Below, piece by piece: positions 30,492 to 41,049 of a stretch of 64,000 bases of DNA. Position 1 is the first letter of the stretch. The number at the start of each line of letters is the position of its first letter. The DNA is taken from contig NZ_FOBH01000001.1 in the NCBI RefSeq assembly GCF_900109785.1, positions 434,001 to 498,000 on the forward strand, given 5' to 3'. The position numbers were made by a program, and so were the translations under genes. This DNA is from Nitrosovibrio tenuis. GTDB lineage: Bacteria > Pseudomonadota > Gammaproteobacteria > Burkholderiales > Nitrosomonadaceae. Below the pieces are notes generated by a model that worked only from the letters and a program-made list of their open reading frames with translations, did not search any database and was not told where the DNA came from.

Positions 30492-33400
30492 TTACGGCTT
30501 TTCTATGGTAGAAGAAGAATGAGCAGCTTCAACCCGCTGGGTTTCAGCCACTGAATGCTCGCCTCGTCGTGCGATCTTTCCAATCATCACAAAAAAAAGC
30601 GGTACAAAAAAGATAGCGAGAAATGTTGCCGCCAACATCCCCCCGAACACCCCCGTCCCGATGGAATTCCGGCTCGCTGCACCTGCTCCCGAAGCGACAA
30701 CAAGCGGCAGCACACCCAGAATGAAGGCCATCGACGTCATGATGATAGGCCGAAAACGAAGACGTGCCGCGTCGAGCGCTGCATCGTATAACGACTCACC
30801 CGCAGCGTATCGCTGATTGGCAAACTCGACGATCAGGATCGCATTTTTAGCGGCCAGTCCGATCAACGTCACCAACCCAATCTGAAAATAAATGTCATTG
30901 GTCAGGCCCCGGGTCCAGATGGCCAACAGCGCACCGAGCATTCCAAAGGGTATCGCAAGGATGACAGCGAATGGGATGGACCAGCTTTCGTACAAGCCCG
31001 CCAGCACCAGGAAGACCATGAGCAACGCAAAGGCAAACACCACGATGGATTGTCCGCCAGCCTTGCGTTCCTGAAACGATATCCCGCTCCAGTCGATTGC
31101 ATAACCTTTTGGAGTCAGGATTTCATCCGCCACCTGCTCCAGAGCGTCAAGTGCCTGTCCCGAGCTGTACCCTGGCGCGGCGCCTCCCAGCACGAGCGCC
31201 GTATTGAATCCATTGAAATGCGTGACCGGATCCGGTCCGCTGCTAAACTCGGTGGTGACCACCGAGTCCAGCGGAATCATGGTATGTTCCGAGCCATTCT
31301 GAGCGCGCACATATATCTTGCTGATATCCTCCGGGCTGGACCGGTATTCCGGTAGCGCCTCGGTTTGCACCCGATAGATACGGCCAAATTTTACAAAATC
31401 GTTGATATACAGATTCCCAAAATACGCCTGCATCGTATCGAAGACTTCAGAAATGGGTACGCCCAATGCTTTGGCCCGCTCACGATCCACCTTGGCGTTG
31501 AGCCGGGGAGCGCTCACACGAAAGTTGGTGCTGGCCGCTGCAATGGCCGGATGTTCCACCGCCTTGGCAACAAATTCCTGGGCGATGGCGGCAAACTCTG
31601 AAAAATCGCCTCCGCTGGGATCCTGCAATTGTACGGAGAAGCCTCCGGTGGAACCGAGTCCCCTAATCGACGGGGCATTAAAGGCAAGAATCAAGGCTTC
31701 AGGGATTTTGGCAAATTCCTGAAAGGCCGAAGCGATGAGGCCGGGGACTTGCTCGTTTGCATTTTTGCGTGCATCCCAATGGTGCAACGGAATGAACATC
31801 GTCGCCTGATTGGTTCCGCGGGTTCCGAAAACAAAGTTTTGGCCAGCCAGGGTATCTGTCGAGTGGACTGCCGCAATCGACTGAAAATAGCTTTCCACTT
31901 TACTCAGGACTTCGATCGTCCGCGTCAAGGAGGCTCCGTCCGGCAACTGGACGATAGTAATAAAGTAACCTTGATCTTCTTCCGGAAGAAAACTGCCCGG
32001 AATGGTTTTGAACAGGCTCAGGATTACGAAAACCAGCGTTGCGAAAACAGCCAGAGCAATCAGTGATCGTCTGAGGATGATTCCGACCGTTCCGACGTAG
32101 CGCATTTGCAGCCACTCAAAAGACCGGTTGAACGTTTTCCAGAATCCTTTGGGGGGGCCATGGCCTGGCTTGAGAACCAGTGCGCAAAGAGCAGGGCTGA
32201 GGGTAAGCGCCACGAATCCCGAAATGGCGACAGACAGGGCGATCGTAATCGCAAATTGTTTATACAGCTCGCCGGTAATCCCACCCAAAAATGCCACCGG
32301 CACAAACACGGCAGCCAGCACCAGGACGATTGCAATCACGGGGCCGGTCACCTCGTCCATGGCCTTTTTCGCCGCTTCCCTGGGCGGCAGCCTGTCCTGG
32401 GTCATGTGCCGCTCGACATTCTCGACCACAACGATTGCGTCATCCACCACGATACCAATGGCCAGGACCATGCCGAATAGGGTTAGCGTATTGATTGAAA
32501 ACCCCAGCGCTTCCATACCCGCAAGCGTGCCAATGAGCGAAATGGGAACTGCGACGGCAGGAATGAGCGTCGCACGCCAGCTCTGCAGGAAGAGAAAAAC
32601 GACCAGGATGACCAGTAACGTTGCTTCAACGAGGGTTTTCACCACTTCCTTGATGGAGACATCAATGAATATGGTAGTGTCATAGGGAATATCGTAGGAG
32701 ACTCCTGGCGGAAAGGTCTTGCCCAGTTTGTCCATTTCCTGGCGGACCCGATGAACGGTGTCGAGCGCATTGGCTCCCGGGGCAAGAAAGGTTAGAAGAA
32801 ATGTATTGGGCTTCCCATTCCATCGTCCTTCCAAATCATACGACTGAGCACCCAATTCCACGTGTGCGATGTCCCGCATCCGCACCATGGATCCATCCGG
32901 ATAAGCGCGGACAATCATATCCTCGAATTCCTTGACCTCGCTCATCCGGCCGTGCGTGATTACGGGGATGGTGAGTTCTGTACCGCGCGGCGTGGGCTCG
33001 CGGCCTATTCTTCCGGCGGGGAAATCCCGATTTTGCTCGCGGACGACATTCGCGATTTCGGTCGGAGTAAGGCCGAGCTGAGCCATGCGGACGGGATCGA
33101 GAATTAACCGCATGGAGTAATTCTGGCCACCGAAGATGACTGCATCTCCGACGCCAGGAAGCCGTTTTACGCTATCGAGAATCCTGAGCAGGGCGTAGTT
33201 CGACAGAAAAACAGTGTCATAACGCGGATCCGTGGAACTCAGTGCAATGACCGCCAACAGATCCGGTGAGGTCTTTTTCACAGTTACCCCCTGACGAATG
33301 ACTTCGTCCGGCAACTGGGGTTCAGCAAGGCGTTGACGGTTTTGCGTCTGGACCTGTGCGATATCCACATCGGTTCCGATTTCGAACGTGAGCCTCATCG

Positions 33401-33668
33401 TCATGTGCCCGTCGTTCGTGCTGGTGGAGTCGTAGTACAGAAGGTTATCGATGCCAGGGAGCTGCACTTCAATGGGACGCGCGACGGCTTCCGCAACAAC
33501 TTCTGCGCTTGCGCCTGGATAATCGGCGTCAATTTGAACCATCGGCGGCGTGATCTGCGGAAACTGCGCTATGGGCAGATTTCGCAGGGAAACCAGGCCT
33601 GTCACCACAATGATGATAGAGAGAACCGAAGCAAAAATTGGACGATCAATAAAAAAGTGGGAAATCAT
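30492..33668 (-). CDS. RND multidrug efflux permease (HAE1), system 1
   Basis: A 1058-residue inner-membrane proton/drug antiporter of the AcrB/MexB/MexF type. It begins MISHFFIDRPIFASVLSIIIV, has 12 helices and two large periplasmic loops, and keeps the proton-relay residues: the Asp pair in GIVVDDAIVVVENVERHM and the Lys in GLAAKNAILIVEFANQ. Its start overlaps the stop of the adaptor gene, so they are co-translated. The outer-membrane partner gene after it is decayed (30359-30485), so the pump probably borrows a channel, perhaps that of system 2. The substrate is not predictable. Confidence 0.92.
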   Translation of the reverse strand: MISHFFIDRPIFASVLSIIIVVTGLVSLRNLPIAQFPQITPPMVQIDADYPGASAEVVAEAVARPIEVQLPGIDNLLYYDSTSTNDGHMTMRLTFEIGTDVDIAQVQTQNRQRLAEPQLPDEVIRQGVTVKKTSPDLLAVIALSSTDPRYDTVFLSNYALLRILDSVKRLPGVGDAVIFGGQNYSMRLILDPVRMAQLGLTPTEIANVVREQNRDFPAGRIGREPTPRGTELTIPVITHGRMSEVKEFEDMIVRAYPDGSMVRMRDIAHVELGAQSYDLEGRWNGKPNTFLLTFLAPGANALDTVHRVRQEMDKLGKTFPPGVSYDIPYDTTIFIDVSIKEVVKTLVEATLLVILVVFLFLQSWRATLIPAVAVPISLIGTLAGMEALGFSINTLTLFGMVLAIGIVVDDAIVVVENVERHMTQDRLPPREAAKKAMDEVTGPVIAIVLVLAAVFVPVAFLGGITGELYKQFAITIALSVAISGFVALTLSPALCALVLKPGHGPPKGFWKTFNRSFEWLQMRYVGTVGIILRRSLIALAVFATLVFVILSLFKTIPGSFLPEEDQGYFITIVQLPDGASLTRTIEVLSKVESYFQSIAAVHSTDTLAGQNFVFGTRGTNQATMFIPLHHWDARKNANEQVPGLIASAFQEFAKIPEALILAFNAPSIRGLGSTGGFSVQLQDPSGGDFSEFAAIAQEFVAKAVEHPAIAAASTNFRVSAPRLNAKVDRERAKALGVPISEVFDTMQAYFGNLYINDFVKFGRIYRVQTEALPEYRSSPEDISKIYVRAQNGSEHTMIPLDSVVTTEFSSGPDPVTHFNGFNTALVLGGAAPGYSSGQALDALEQVADEILTPKGYAIDWSGISFQERKAGGQSIVVFAFALLMVFLVLAGLYESWSIPFAVILAIPFGMLGALLAIWTRGLTNDIYFQIGLVTLIGLAAKNAILIVEFANQRYAAGESLYDAALDAARLRFRPIIMTSMAFILGVLPLVVASGAGAASRNSIGTGVFGGMLAATFLAIFFVPLFFVMIGKIARRGEHSVAETQRVEAAHSSSTIEKP

Positions 33669-34906
33669 GGCGTTTCCTGAATGAGTTTCTTCTCTGAAGC
33701 GTTGTTCGAAGAAGTTTCCTCGCTCTGATATTGAACGGCGTTGACTTGAGTTCCTGGCTGAATTCGAGAAAACCCTTCCACGACTATCCGTTCACCCGAA
33801 CGGAGGCCGGATTCGATCAACCATTCATTCCCACGCCAGGCGCTGGCCTGAATTGGTCGAAGCTCCACTTTGCTGTCATTATCGATGACGTAGACAAATG
33901 ATCCCTTCGGTCCTTGTTGAACAGCTCGTTGGGGGACGAGTATCGCATCACGGCGTATGTACCCCTTGAGACGAATTTTGACAAACTGTCCAGGGTAAAA
34001 ATAGGATTGCCCAGGAGAAAAGCGCGCTTCCGGATTGGGAAATGTAAACCGTGCCTGTAACATACCCGTCTCGGGGCGTAACGTGACATCCGCAAAATCC
34101 AGTATTCCTTCCTCGGGATACACGCTCCCATCCGAAAACGTCATCACGCCACGCAGCTGAAAAATATCCGGCCTCTCGACTTTATGCTCAGCGAGTTCGC
34201 GCCGCCGCCGGAGGAGATAACTTTCAGGAACGTTCACGTTTACGTACATGGGGTCCAACTGATCAATGGTAACCAAAAGGGTGGTCTGAGCGGAGACCAG
34301 TTGGCCCTCGTAGAAATGGCTGCGACCGATCCGGCCACTCACCGGAGCGGTGATCAGCGTATTATCAAGGTCAAATTTCGCTTTAACCAGGTCGCTTTCC
34401 GCAGCTTCCAGCGTGGCCTTGGCTGCCAACGTTTCGGCCACGGCATCGTCAACGTTCTTCCGGCTGACAGCTTGTGCTTCGAGCAGCGGCTTGACGCGAG
34501 CCAAATCCTGTTCTGTCTGGACCACTCGAGTCTGAGCCTGGGCCACCCTGGCTTTCGCATTGAGGTAGGCGGCTCTAAAGGGAACAGGATCGATCAGGTA
34601 TAACTTATCGCCGTTGCCGATATTGCGACCTTCGGTAAAGAAGATTTTTTGAATAATTCCCGTTACCTGTGGCCGAATCTCCACGGGCCGGAAGGCCTCC
34701 GTCCGTCCGATGAACTCCGGCTCGTCCGCGATCGTTTGCGTAGTCACGGTAATCACTTTTACCTGTGGGATAGGCTGGGCCGGCCCCTGGGGCGCCTTCT
34801 CCGAGCAGCCGGCAAGCAGGATCAGGAATAACCCGATATTCATGCGGGCAATGCGAGGCCCGTCATGACCAGGGAATTTCGTTAAGCGTTGCACTATCAG
34901 GTTCAT
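33665..34906 (-). CDS. RND periplasmic adaptor (membrane fusion) lipoprotein, system 1
   Basis: A 413-residue AcrA/MexE-like adaptor. The lipobox LLAGC follows the hydrophobic segment MNIGLFLILLAGC, so it is a lipoprotein of the inner membrane; an alternative start at 34843 would give a shorter leader. Order: beta-barrel/lipoyl strands (IRPQVTGIIQKIFFTEGRNIG, DTLITAPVSGRIGRS-like NTLITAPVSGRIG), alpha-hairpin (about 100-170), and the C-terminal membrane-proximal domain (VPQRAVQQGPKGSFVYVID). It precedes and overlaps the RND gene and is the first gene of operon 1. Confidence 0.9.
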   Translation of the reverse strand: MNLIVQRLTKFPGHDGPRIARMNIGLFLILLAGCSEKAPQGPAQPIPQVKVITVTTQTIADEPEFIGRTEAFRPVEIRPQVTGIIQKIFFTEGRNIGNGDKLYLIDPVPFRAAYLNAKARVAQAQTRVVQTEQDLARVKPLLEAQAVSRKNVDDAVAETLAAKATLEAAESDLVKAKFDLDNTLITAPVSGRIGRSHFYEGQLVSAQTTLLVTIDQLDPMYVNVNVPESYLLRRRRELAEHKVERPDIFQLRGVMTFSDGSVYPEEGILDFADVTLRPETGMLQARFTFPNPEARFSPGQSYFYPGQFVKIRLKGYIRRDAILVPQRAVQQGPKGSFVYVIDNDSKVELRPIQASAWRGNEWLIESGLRSGERIVVEGFSRIQPGTQVNAVQYQSEETSSNNASEKKLIQETP

Positions 34907-35262
34907 ATGCTCGGCTCTCGGGTTATTCTGAGAAGAGGGTATCGAGATTACGCCAACCCGACGGGTCTCGCAAACTCAGCCTTTAAGAGGCATCCTCCCA
35001 GGGGATAGTTTTGGTGGTTATGGCAGGTGTTGCTATGACAATATTTATTTCCCGCTTCGACCTACTTGAAGAGTTTGAAGTCTGGAATAATCAGGTATAG
35101 CTTGGGTATGGGTACTCAGCATACTGGCAGGGAACTGGCGGAAGCTCTGAATCAGCGAAATGGCAACAATCATTGTAGATGCGTGAGAATGTGCGTGAGA
35201 ATGCACCGGAATGAGAAGCGGCGTTCCTTGTCTCCTCAGTCTGCCCGATGGCTAGGCATCGG
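34907..35262. other. Intergenic region between the two efflux operons
   Basis: About 356 bases separate the end of the upstream operon (outer-membrane gene) from the adaptor gene of system 1. It must carry the promoter of system 1 if that is independent. I saw a short repeated GTGAGAATG at about 35182-35202 but no convincing promoter, terminator or regulator gene. Confidence 0.45.
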
Positions 35263-36693
35263 TTATCCCGGCGTCCATCCTCCGCCCAACGCTTTGTAGA
35301 GTTGGATAATCGACGCCAGGTGGAGGCGGCGCGTCGCCGTCAGCGCGAATTCGGCATCGAAGAGATTGCGCTTGGCGAGGAGCACATCGACATAACTGGT
35401 GATGCCTCCCTGGTAGCGAAGATTCGATACATTCAAAGCCGAGCGCAGCGCTTCAACCTGCTCCTCCTGTGCTTTGCGCTGGTCATTGGCAGTGCGAACC
35501 GCTATCAGGGCATCTTCCACCTCCTTGAACGCTACCAGAATAGTTTGCTCATATTGGGCCAATACCTGCTTCGCCTGGGCTTCGGCAGCACGCTGCTCGA
35601 GGCCCAGGCTTTGGGCATTGAGCAACGGGCCTGCCAGTCCAAGGCCGCCCACACCGAACTCGCTGCCGGAAAGTAAAATTTTCGATAGAGCAGGACTGGC
35701 CACACCCAGAAAACCGGTAATCGTGAGCCTGGGAAACCGTGCCGCCTTGGCCATTCCTATTCTGGCGGTTGCCGCGGCCAGGGTTTTCTCCGCCTGTAGA
35801 ATATCCGGACGCCGTTCCAGCAGCTCGGAAGGGAGACCTGCGGGCACTTCGGGCGGTAGTACCTGCTCGGTCAACGAACGGCCGCGAACGATCGTCACCG
35901 GGTTGTTACCCAGCAAAACGCTCAGTTCATTTTCCTTTTGTACCATTTGGCGTTGGAGTTCCGCCACCCGGGCTGCAGCGTTGGCCCGTTCCGCGTCGAA
36001 CTGATCCGAATCAAGGCGCGAAATTATGCCCCCCCGAAGTTGCGCCTGGGCGAGGGCGACCGATTCTTCCCACGATCGCAGGGCGTTGCGTGCAATATCC
36101 AGCTGCATGTCAAACTGCAGAAGATCAAAGTAGGACTGGGCCACGCTGCTCACCAGGGTAAGCACTACAGCGCGGCGATTTTCCTCGCGCGCCATCAGAT
36201 CGGCCAAGGCAGCCTCGTTGGAACGGCGAACCCTTCCCCAGACATCAATTTCCCAGTTCAAGGTCGCCTGACCAAAATAACTGTAGGGCGTGGGAAATCC
36301 AGGGAAGAGGAAGCCACCGAGGCGCCCAAATGCCGGAGCGTTGATATTCACATCCATCTTGGGAAGGTAATCCATGCGGGCTATCCCGAGCCGAGCCTGG
36401 AGCTCTTCAACACTGGCAACCGCCTGCTTGAGATCCTTGTTTTGCAGCAGGGCCTGCTTGATGAGGTGTTGGAGCTGCTCATCATTAATGAGCTGCCACC
36501 ATGGGAGATTGGCAATCGACTGCCCCTCTGCTTCTGCCATACGAAAACGGTCGGATGCATCGATATGAGGCCGCGAATAGTCGGGGCCCATGGCGCACGA
36601 CATCAGCAACAGGGTTGGCAAAAGCAACAATATCCATGCCCACGGACTGCGCACGCGCTCCCGCGAATCCCATGTCATGCCCGATGTCATCAT
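35263..36693 (-). CDS. Outer-membrane efflux channel, NodT/OprM family, system 2
   Basis: A 476-residue TolC-like channel lipoprotein. Its N-terminus is hydrophobic and ends in the lipobox LLMSCAMGPDYSRP, and GPDY is typical of the NodT/OprM family. Two outer-membrane-efflux repeats (about 70-250 and 280-460) form the helical tunnel and barrel; the second ends LFDAEFALTATRRLHLASIIQLYKALGGGW. Its ATG overlaps the stop of the RND gene (36690-36693). It is the only intact channel gene in the window and may serve both pumps. Confidence 0.92.
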   Translation of the reverse strand: MMTSGMTWDSRERVRSPWAWILLLLPTLLLMSCAMGPDYSRPHIDASDRFRMAEAEGQSIANLPWWQLINDEQLQHLIKQALLQNKDLKQAVASVEELQARLGIARMDYLPKMDVNINAPAFGRLGGFLFPGFPTPYSYFGQATLNWEIDVWGRVRRSNEAALADLMAREENRRAVVLTLVSSVAQSYFDLLQFDMQLDIARNALRSWEESVALAQAQLRGGIISRLDSDQFDAERANAAARVAELQRQMVQKENELSVLLGNNPVTIVRGRSLTEQVLPPEVPAGLPSELLERRPDILQAEKTLAAATARIGMAKAARFPRLTITGFLGVASPALSKILLSGSEFGVGGLGLAGPLLNAQSLGLEQRAAEAQAKQVLAQYEQTILVAFKEVEDALIAVRTANDQRKAQEEQVEALRSALNVSNLRYQGGITSYVDVLLAKRNLFDAEFALTATRRLHLASIIQLYKALGGGWTPG

Positions 36694-39600
36694 GCCTTCT
36701 CCTCCCGCATGCTTTCAGCCGGTTGGGGCGCGTGTTCACGGGTAAGCCAGGTAAAGAACAGGGGAATAAAGATGGTGGCGACAAAAGTTGCAAGCAACAT
36801 ACCGCCTAATACGCCGGTGCCCATCGACTGGCGCGCCGCTGCTCCTGCCCCGGTCGCGATCACCAGCGGCACGATCCCCAGCACAAACGCCATTGAAGTC
36901 ATGACGATGGGGCGAAAGCGCAGGCGTGCGGCTTCAACCGCGGCCTGCGCCACCGGCATCCCTTCCTTCATTTTCTGGCTGGCGAACTCCACGATCAGGA
37001 TGGCGTTTTTAGCGGCAAGGCCAATTAGCGTAATCAAGCCTACCTGGAAATAAATATCATTCGGCATCCCTCGCACCAGGACCGCGAGCAACGCGCCCGA
37101 CAGCGCGAAAGGCACGGCCATGATCACTGCCAGGGGCAACGCCCAGGTCTCAAACTGCGCAGCCAGGATCAGAAACACCATGATGATGGCGAAGGTGAAG
37201 GCGAACACCGCCGCCGAGCCGGTGCGTTTTTCCTGGTAGGCCTGGGCTGTCCAGGCAATCTGGTAGTTATCCGGCAAGCTCCTTTCCGCAATCTCTTCCA
37301 CGAGTTCAATGGCCTCGCCCGAGCTTACGCCAGGGGCGCCGCCTCCCATTACTTTTGCGGAAAGCAGGCCGTTATACCGCTCCAGTTGCTCGGCTCCCAC
37401 AACGGTGCTGATTTTGCTCAGCGCTGACATAGGCACCATGGCGCCTGACTGCGAACGCACATAAACCCTGCCAAGATCATCCGGATTCATGCGATACGCC
37501 GGTTCCGCCTGCAGTTGGACGCGGTACGTGCGACCCGAAAGATTGAAATCGTTGATATAAAGTGAACCCATCGTACTCTGCAAGGTGGCGTAGATATCGG
37601 GGATGCGTACTTGCTGGGAAACCGCCTTTGCCTCATCCACCTCGACAAAGAATTGCGGTACGGTGGGGCGGAAAAACGTGGCAATACCCGCAAGGCGCGG
37701 TTCCTGGTTCAGCGCCTCGATGAAATTGTTGACGACGCTGGATAATTGGAGCGGATCTGCGCCGGCACGAGTTTGCACGTAAACTTCAAAGCCGCCGGCG
37801 GTTCCCAAGCCACGGATCGCAGGCGGATTAAATGCTATTGCTATCCCGTCGGATTGCTGCATGCCGATCGCACTCAGTTTCTGGATAATATCCTCCGCGC
37901 TGGCGGTGCGCTCCGACCAGTCTTTGAAAGCCACAAACATCGTTGCCGAACTGGTTTTATTTCCACCGCCAATCAGATCAAAGCCATTAACCACGAATTC
38001 GTGCGAAACTGCGGGGTCTTTTGCAATCCCCGCCCGCACAGCTTCAGCGGTTCGAGTCGTGCGCGCGAGCGTTGCCCCATCGGGCAGGATGGTCGCCGCC
38101 ACCACATAGCCCTGATCTTCCGGCGGTACAAAACCTTCGGGAACTGTTTGGATCAGATATGCTGCCGCGGCGATGATGCCTGAGAATACAATGGCGCCGA
38201 TAATTTTATGCCGTATGGTAGTGCCGACCATGGCGATGTAGAAATCGGTGAGGCGCCTGAAACCACGGTTAAAGGCCCGGAAGAACGCGGACTCTCCATG
38301 CGTGTGCTTCAGCAGGATGGCGCATAGCGCCGGCGTCAAAGTCAGCGCCACCACGCCTGAAATGGTGACAGCCACCGCGACTGTTACTGCGAACTGCCGA
38401 TAGAGTTCTCCCGCAATTCCGCCCATGAAGGCGACTGGTATAAAAACCGCGCATAGCACCAATACAATCGCCACGACCGCGCTTGCAACCTGTTCCATGG
38501 AGCGGATCGCCGCCTTCATCGGCGAGAGCTTTTCCTCATCCATCAGACGTTCGATGTTTTCCAACACCACGATTGCATCGTCTACGACGATGCCGATGGA
38601 CAAGACCATGGCGAAAAGGGTGAGCGTATTGATCGAGAAACCGAACAGCCACAGCCCTGCGAACGTGCCAATCAGCGAAATGGGGACCGCGATAATGGGA
38701 ATTAGGGTAGCGCGCCAGCTTTGCAGGAACAGGTAGACGACCAATATCACCAGCAGCATTGCCTCGCCCAGCGTCTTTACCACCTCCCACATGGAGGCTT
38801 TGACGAAAAGACTGGTATCGTAAGGCACGACATAATCCATTCCTTCCGGGAAGCGCTTCTTCAACTCTTCCATCTTGGCGACGAGGGCGTTTTTCGTATC
38901 CAGCGCATTTGCGCCGGGTTGAAGAAAGACCGGCATTCCTGCCCCGGGCTCGCCATTCAACGCTGTGCGCACATCATAACTTTGCGCGCCGAGCTCAATT
39001 CGCGCCACATCCTTCAGATAGAGAACGCCGCGCGGACCATCGGCGCGCAAAATGATGTTGCCGAATTGCTCGGGCGTCCGCAGCCGGCCTTTGGCGTTGA
39101 CGGTATAAATCAACTGCTGGTCCGAAAGCATGGGCTCCTGCCCGATCTTGCCGGCAGCATACTGCGCATTCTGGGCCTGAATAGCCGCGGTTATATCGGT
39201 TGTGGCGACGCCGAGCTGCGCCATGCGGTCCGGGCGCAACCAGACGCGCATGGAGTAGTCCTGCCCCCCAAAAACGACTACATCACCCACGCCTTTGGTG
39301 CGTTTCAGCTCATCCAGAACGTTTAACGTAGCGTAATTGCTTAGGTACAGCGGGTCATATTTTCCCTTGTCCTTGGAGATCAGCATGAACACCATCAGGA
39401 TGTCGTTGGAACGCTTTTCTATTCTCAACCCGATCCGCCGGACTTCTTCTGGCAGCCGCGGCAAGGCTATGTTTGCTCGATTACTGATGTTGAACGTTGC
39501 CTGATCGACGTCCGTCCCTACTTCGAAAGTCGCGGTAATGGTCAGCGTCCCGCTTGAGTCGGAGCTGGAGCTGAAATATAGAAGATCTTCCACGCCGCTT

Positions 39601-39806
39601 AGCTGTTCTTCGATAGGGGCGGCGACCGTCTTGGTGAGCGTCTCTGCGCTAGCGCCGGGAAACGTCGCGGTGATCAGCACTGTAGGCGGCGCAATCTGGG
39701 GGTATTGCGCAATGGGAAGTTGCAGCGCCGAGACCAGCCCGGCTAAAACGATGATGATCGACAGCACCGATGCAAAAATCGGGCGGGTGATAAAGAATCG
39801 AGTCAT
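36690..39806 (-). CDS. RND multidrug efflux permease (HAE1), system 2
   Basis: A 1038-residue AcrB-type trimeric antiporter. It begins MTRFFITRPIFASVLSIIIVLAGLV and keeps the Asp pair of helix 4 (GIVVDDAIVVLENIERLM) and the helix 10 Lys (GLAAKNAILIVEFASQ). It is clearly related to, but distinct from, the permease of system 1. It starts 11 bases after the adaptor gene and overlaps the channel gene, giving a complete adaptor-permease-channel operon under the TetR-type operator at 41050-41073. Confidence 0.93.
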   Translation of the reverse strand: MTRFFITRPIFASVLSIIIVLAGLVSALQLPIAQYPQIAPPTVLITATFPGASAETLTKTVAAPIEEQLSGVEDLLYFSSSSDSSGTLTITATFEVGTDVDQATFNISNRANIALPRLPEEVRRIGLRIEKRSNDILMVFMLISKDKGKYDPLYLSNYATLNVLDELKRTKGVGDVVVFGGQDYSMRVWLRPDRMAQLGVATTDITAAIQAQNAQYAAGKIGQEPMLSDQQLIYTVNAKGRLRTPEQFGNIILRADGPRGVLYLKDVARIELGAQSYDVRTALNGEPGAGMPVFLQPGANALDTKNALVAKMEELKKRFPEGMDYVVPYDTSLFVKASMWEVVKTLGEAMLLVILVVYLFLQSWRATLIPIIAVPISLIGTFAGLWLFGFSINTLTLFAMVLSIGIVVDDAIVVLENIERLMDEEKLSPMKAAIRSMEQVASAVVAIVLVLCAVFIPVAFMGGIAGELYRQFAVTVAVAVTISGVVALTLTPALCAILLKHTHGESAFFRAFNRGFRRLTDFYIAMVGTTIRHKIIGAIVFSGIIAAAAYLIQTVPEGFVPPEDQGYVVAATILPDGATLARTTRTAEAVRAGIAKDPAVSHEFVVNGFDLIGGGNKTSSATMFVAFKDWSERTASAEDIIQKLSAIGMQQSDGIAIAFNPPAIRGLGTAGGFEVYVQTRAGADPLQLSSVVNNFIEALNQEPRLAGIATFFRPTVPQFFVEVDEAKAVSQQVRIPDIYATLQSTMGSLYINDFNLSGRTYRVQLQAEPAYRMNPDDLGRVYVRSQSGAMVPMSALSKISTVVGAEQLERYNGLLSAKVMGGGAPGVSSGEAIELVEEIAERSLPDNYQIAWTAQAYQEKRTGSAAVFAFTFAIIMVFLILAAQFETWALPLAVIMAVPFALSGALLAVLVRGMPNDIYFQVGLITLIGLAAKNAILIVEFASQKMKEGMPVAQAAVEAARLRFRPIVMTSMAFVLGIVPLVIATGAGAAARQSMGTGVLGGMLLATFVATIFIPLFFTWLTREHAPQPAESMREEKA

Positions 39807-39817
39807 GAGATACCTGT

Positions 39818-41020
39818 TTAGGTCTGCGTTTGGGGTCCCGACTGCGGCGGAGGACCTGCGGGTGCCTCAACGACCGGATGCGGCGCCACAAGCGTTCCGG
39901 GACGGAGTTTGATGAGGTTATCGACGATGACTTTATCTCCGGCTTTGAGGCCTTCGAGGATGACCCAGTCCTTGCCGACCCAGCGGCCCGCCACCACGGG
40001 CCGGACCGTTGCTTCATTCTTTTCGTTGACCACATACACGATCTTGCCCATATCGGAAACCTGCACTGCGACCTGGGGCACGAGGTAGACGCCGTCCTGT
40101 TCGCCCGTCACCACCCGGGCGCGCACGAACTGCCCCGGCAGCAACTGCCGCCCGCTATTATCAAAAGTCGCGCGTAATTGCTGCGTACCCAATGCCGGGT
40201 CGATTTGGCTCGCGGCGAAATTCAGTTCACCTTCCTTTTCGTATTCAATACCGTTGGGCAATATCAATGTCACCTTCTTGACCTTTTGTTCAGTCAAAGG
40301 CCCGCCAAGCTGAGCAAGTTCATTATCGGACAGGCTGAAGCGCACCCATATGGGCGTCAACTGGACAATCGTGGTCAACAGGCTGTTATTCGCCTCCACC
40401 AACGCCCCTTCCGAAAATTGGAAGCGACCGGATATGCCGCTGACCGGTGCGGTTACCAGCGTGTAGGAGAGGTTGCGCTCGGCATCGCGCACGCGTACTT
40501 CAGCAGCCTGAAGGGCAGCGCGCGCGATGGCACTATCGGATGCGGCATTGTCGTATTCACGCTGGCTGATGGCTTGTGTTGCGAGTAATTCATGCAAGCG
40601 GTTCTCTTCGCGCTCGGTCTGTATGATGCGCGCTCTTTGTTCCGCAAGCTGGGCCTTTGCCTGAGCCAAAGCATATTGATAGGGCACAGGATCGATCTGA
40701 AACATAGGCTGGTCTGCCTTGACCGCCGCCCCTTCCTCGTATAGCCGTTTGAGCAGGATGCCTCCTACGCGAGGCCGTATCTCGACTTCCTTCGCACCTT
40801 CGGTTTGCGCGACGGCCTCGGCACTGATAGGCACCGTAGCAGGTTGCACTTCAATTACACTGACGGGAAGAGCCATATCCGCCTGAGGCTGGCCGGGCGC
40901 ATGACCATTTTTTCCACAAGCAATCAATACAACGCTTGCAGCCAGTGCAATCATGGCCTTTGAACCGATAACCGCTAACAAATTGCGGCGTTTGTTTTTA
41001 TAATGGCTGGCGGCCGACAT
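39818..41020 (-). CDS. RND periplasmic adaptor lipoprotein, system 2
   Basis: An AcrA-like adaptor of 400 residues when started at ATG 41020, where GGAG lies six bases upstream. A longer frame to 41059 would begin inside the operator palindrome, so I reject it. A basic N-terminus, a hydrophobic segment and the lipobox VLIAC mark a lipoprotein. Further features: EIRPRVGGILLKRLYEEGAAVKAD (lipoyl half), an alpha-hairpin, the matching TLVTAPVSGISGRF and a C-terminal VPQVAVQVSDMGKIVYVV. It is the first gene of the operon, divergent from the TetR gene. Confidence 0.92.
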   Translation of the reverse strand: MSAASHYKNKRRNLLAVIGSKAMIALAASVVLIACGKNGHAPGQPQADMALPVSVIEVQPATVPISAEAVAQTEGAKEVEIRPRVGGILLKRLYEEGAAVKADQPMFQIDPVPYQYALAQAKAQLAEQRARIIQTEREENRLHELLATQAISQREYDNAASDSAIARAALQAAEVRVRDAERNLSYTLVTAPVSGISGRFQFSEGALVEANNSLLTTIVQLTPIWVRFSLSDNELAQLGGPLTEQKVKKVTLILPNGIEYEKEGELNFAASQIDPALGTQQLRATFDNSGRQLLPGQFVRARVVTGEQDGVYLVPQVAVQVSDMGKIVYVVNEKNEATVRPVVAGRWVGKDWVILEGLKAGDKVIVDNLIKLRPGTLVAPHPVVEAPAGPPPQSGPQTQT

Positions 41021-41049
41021 CATCAACTCCAGTTTGCGAAAATAATAGC

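Noticed and set aside
35938-37053. 371-codon plus-strand frame
   Set aside because: Runs antisense across the outer-membrane channel and RND genes; composition is that of a reverse-frame shadow.
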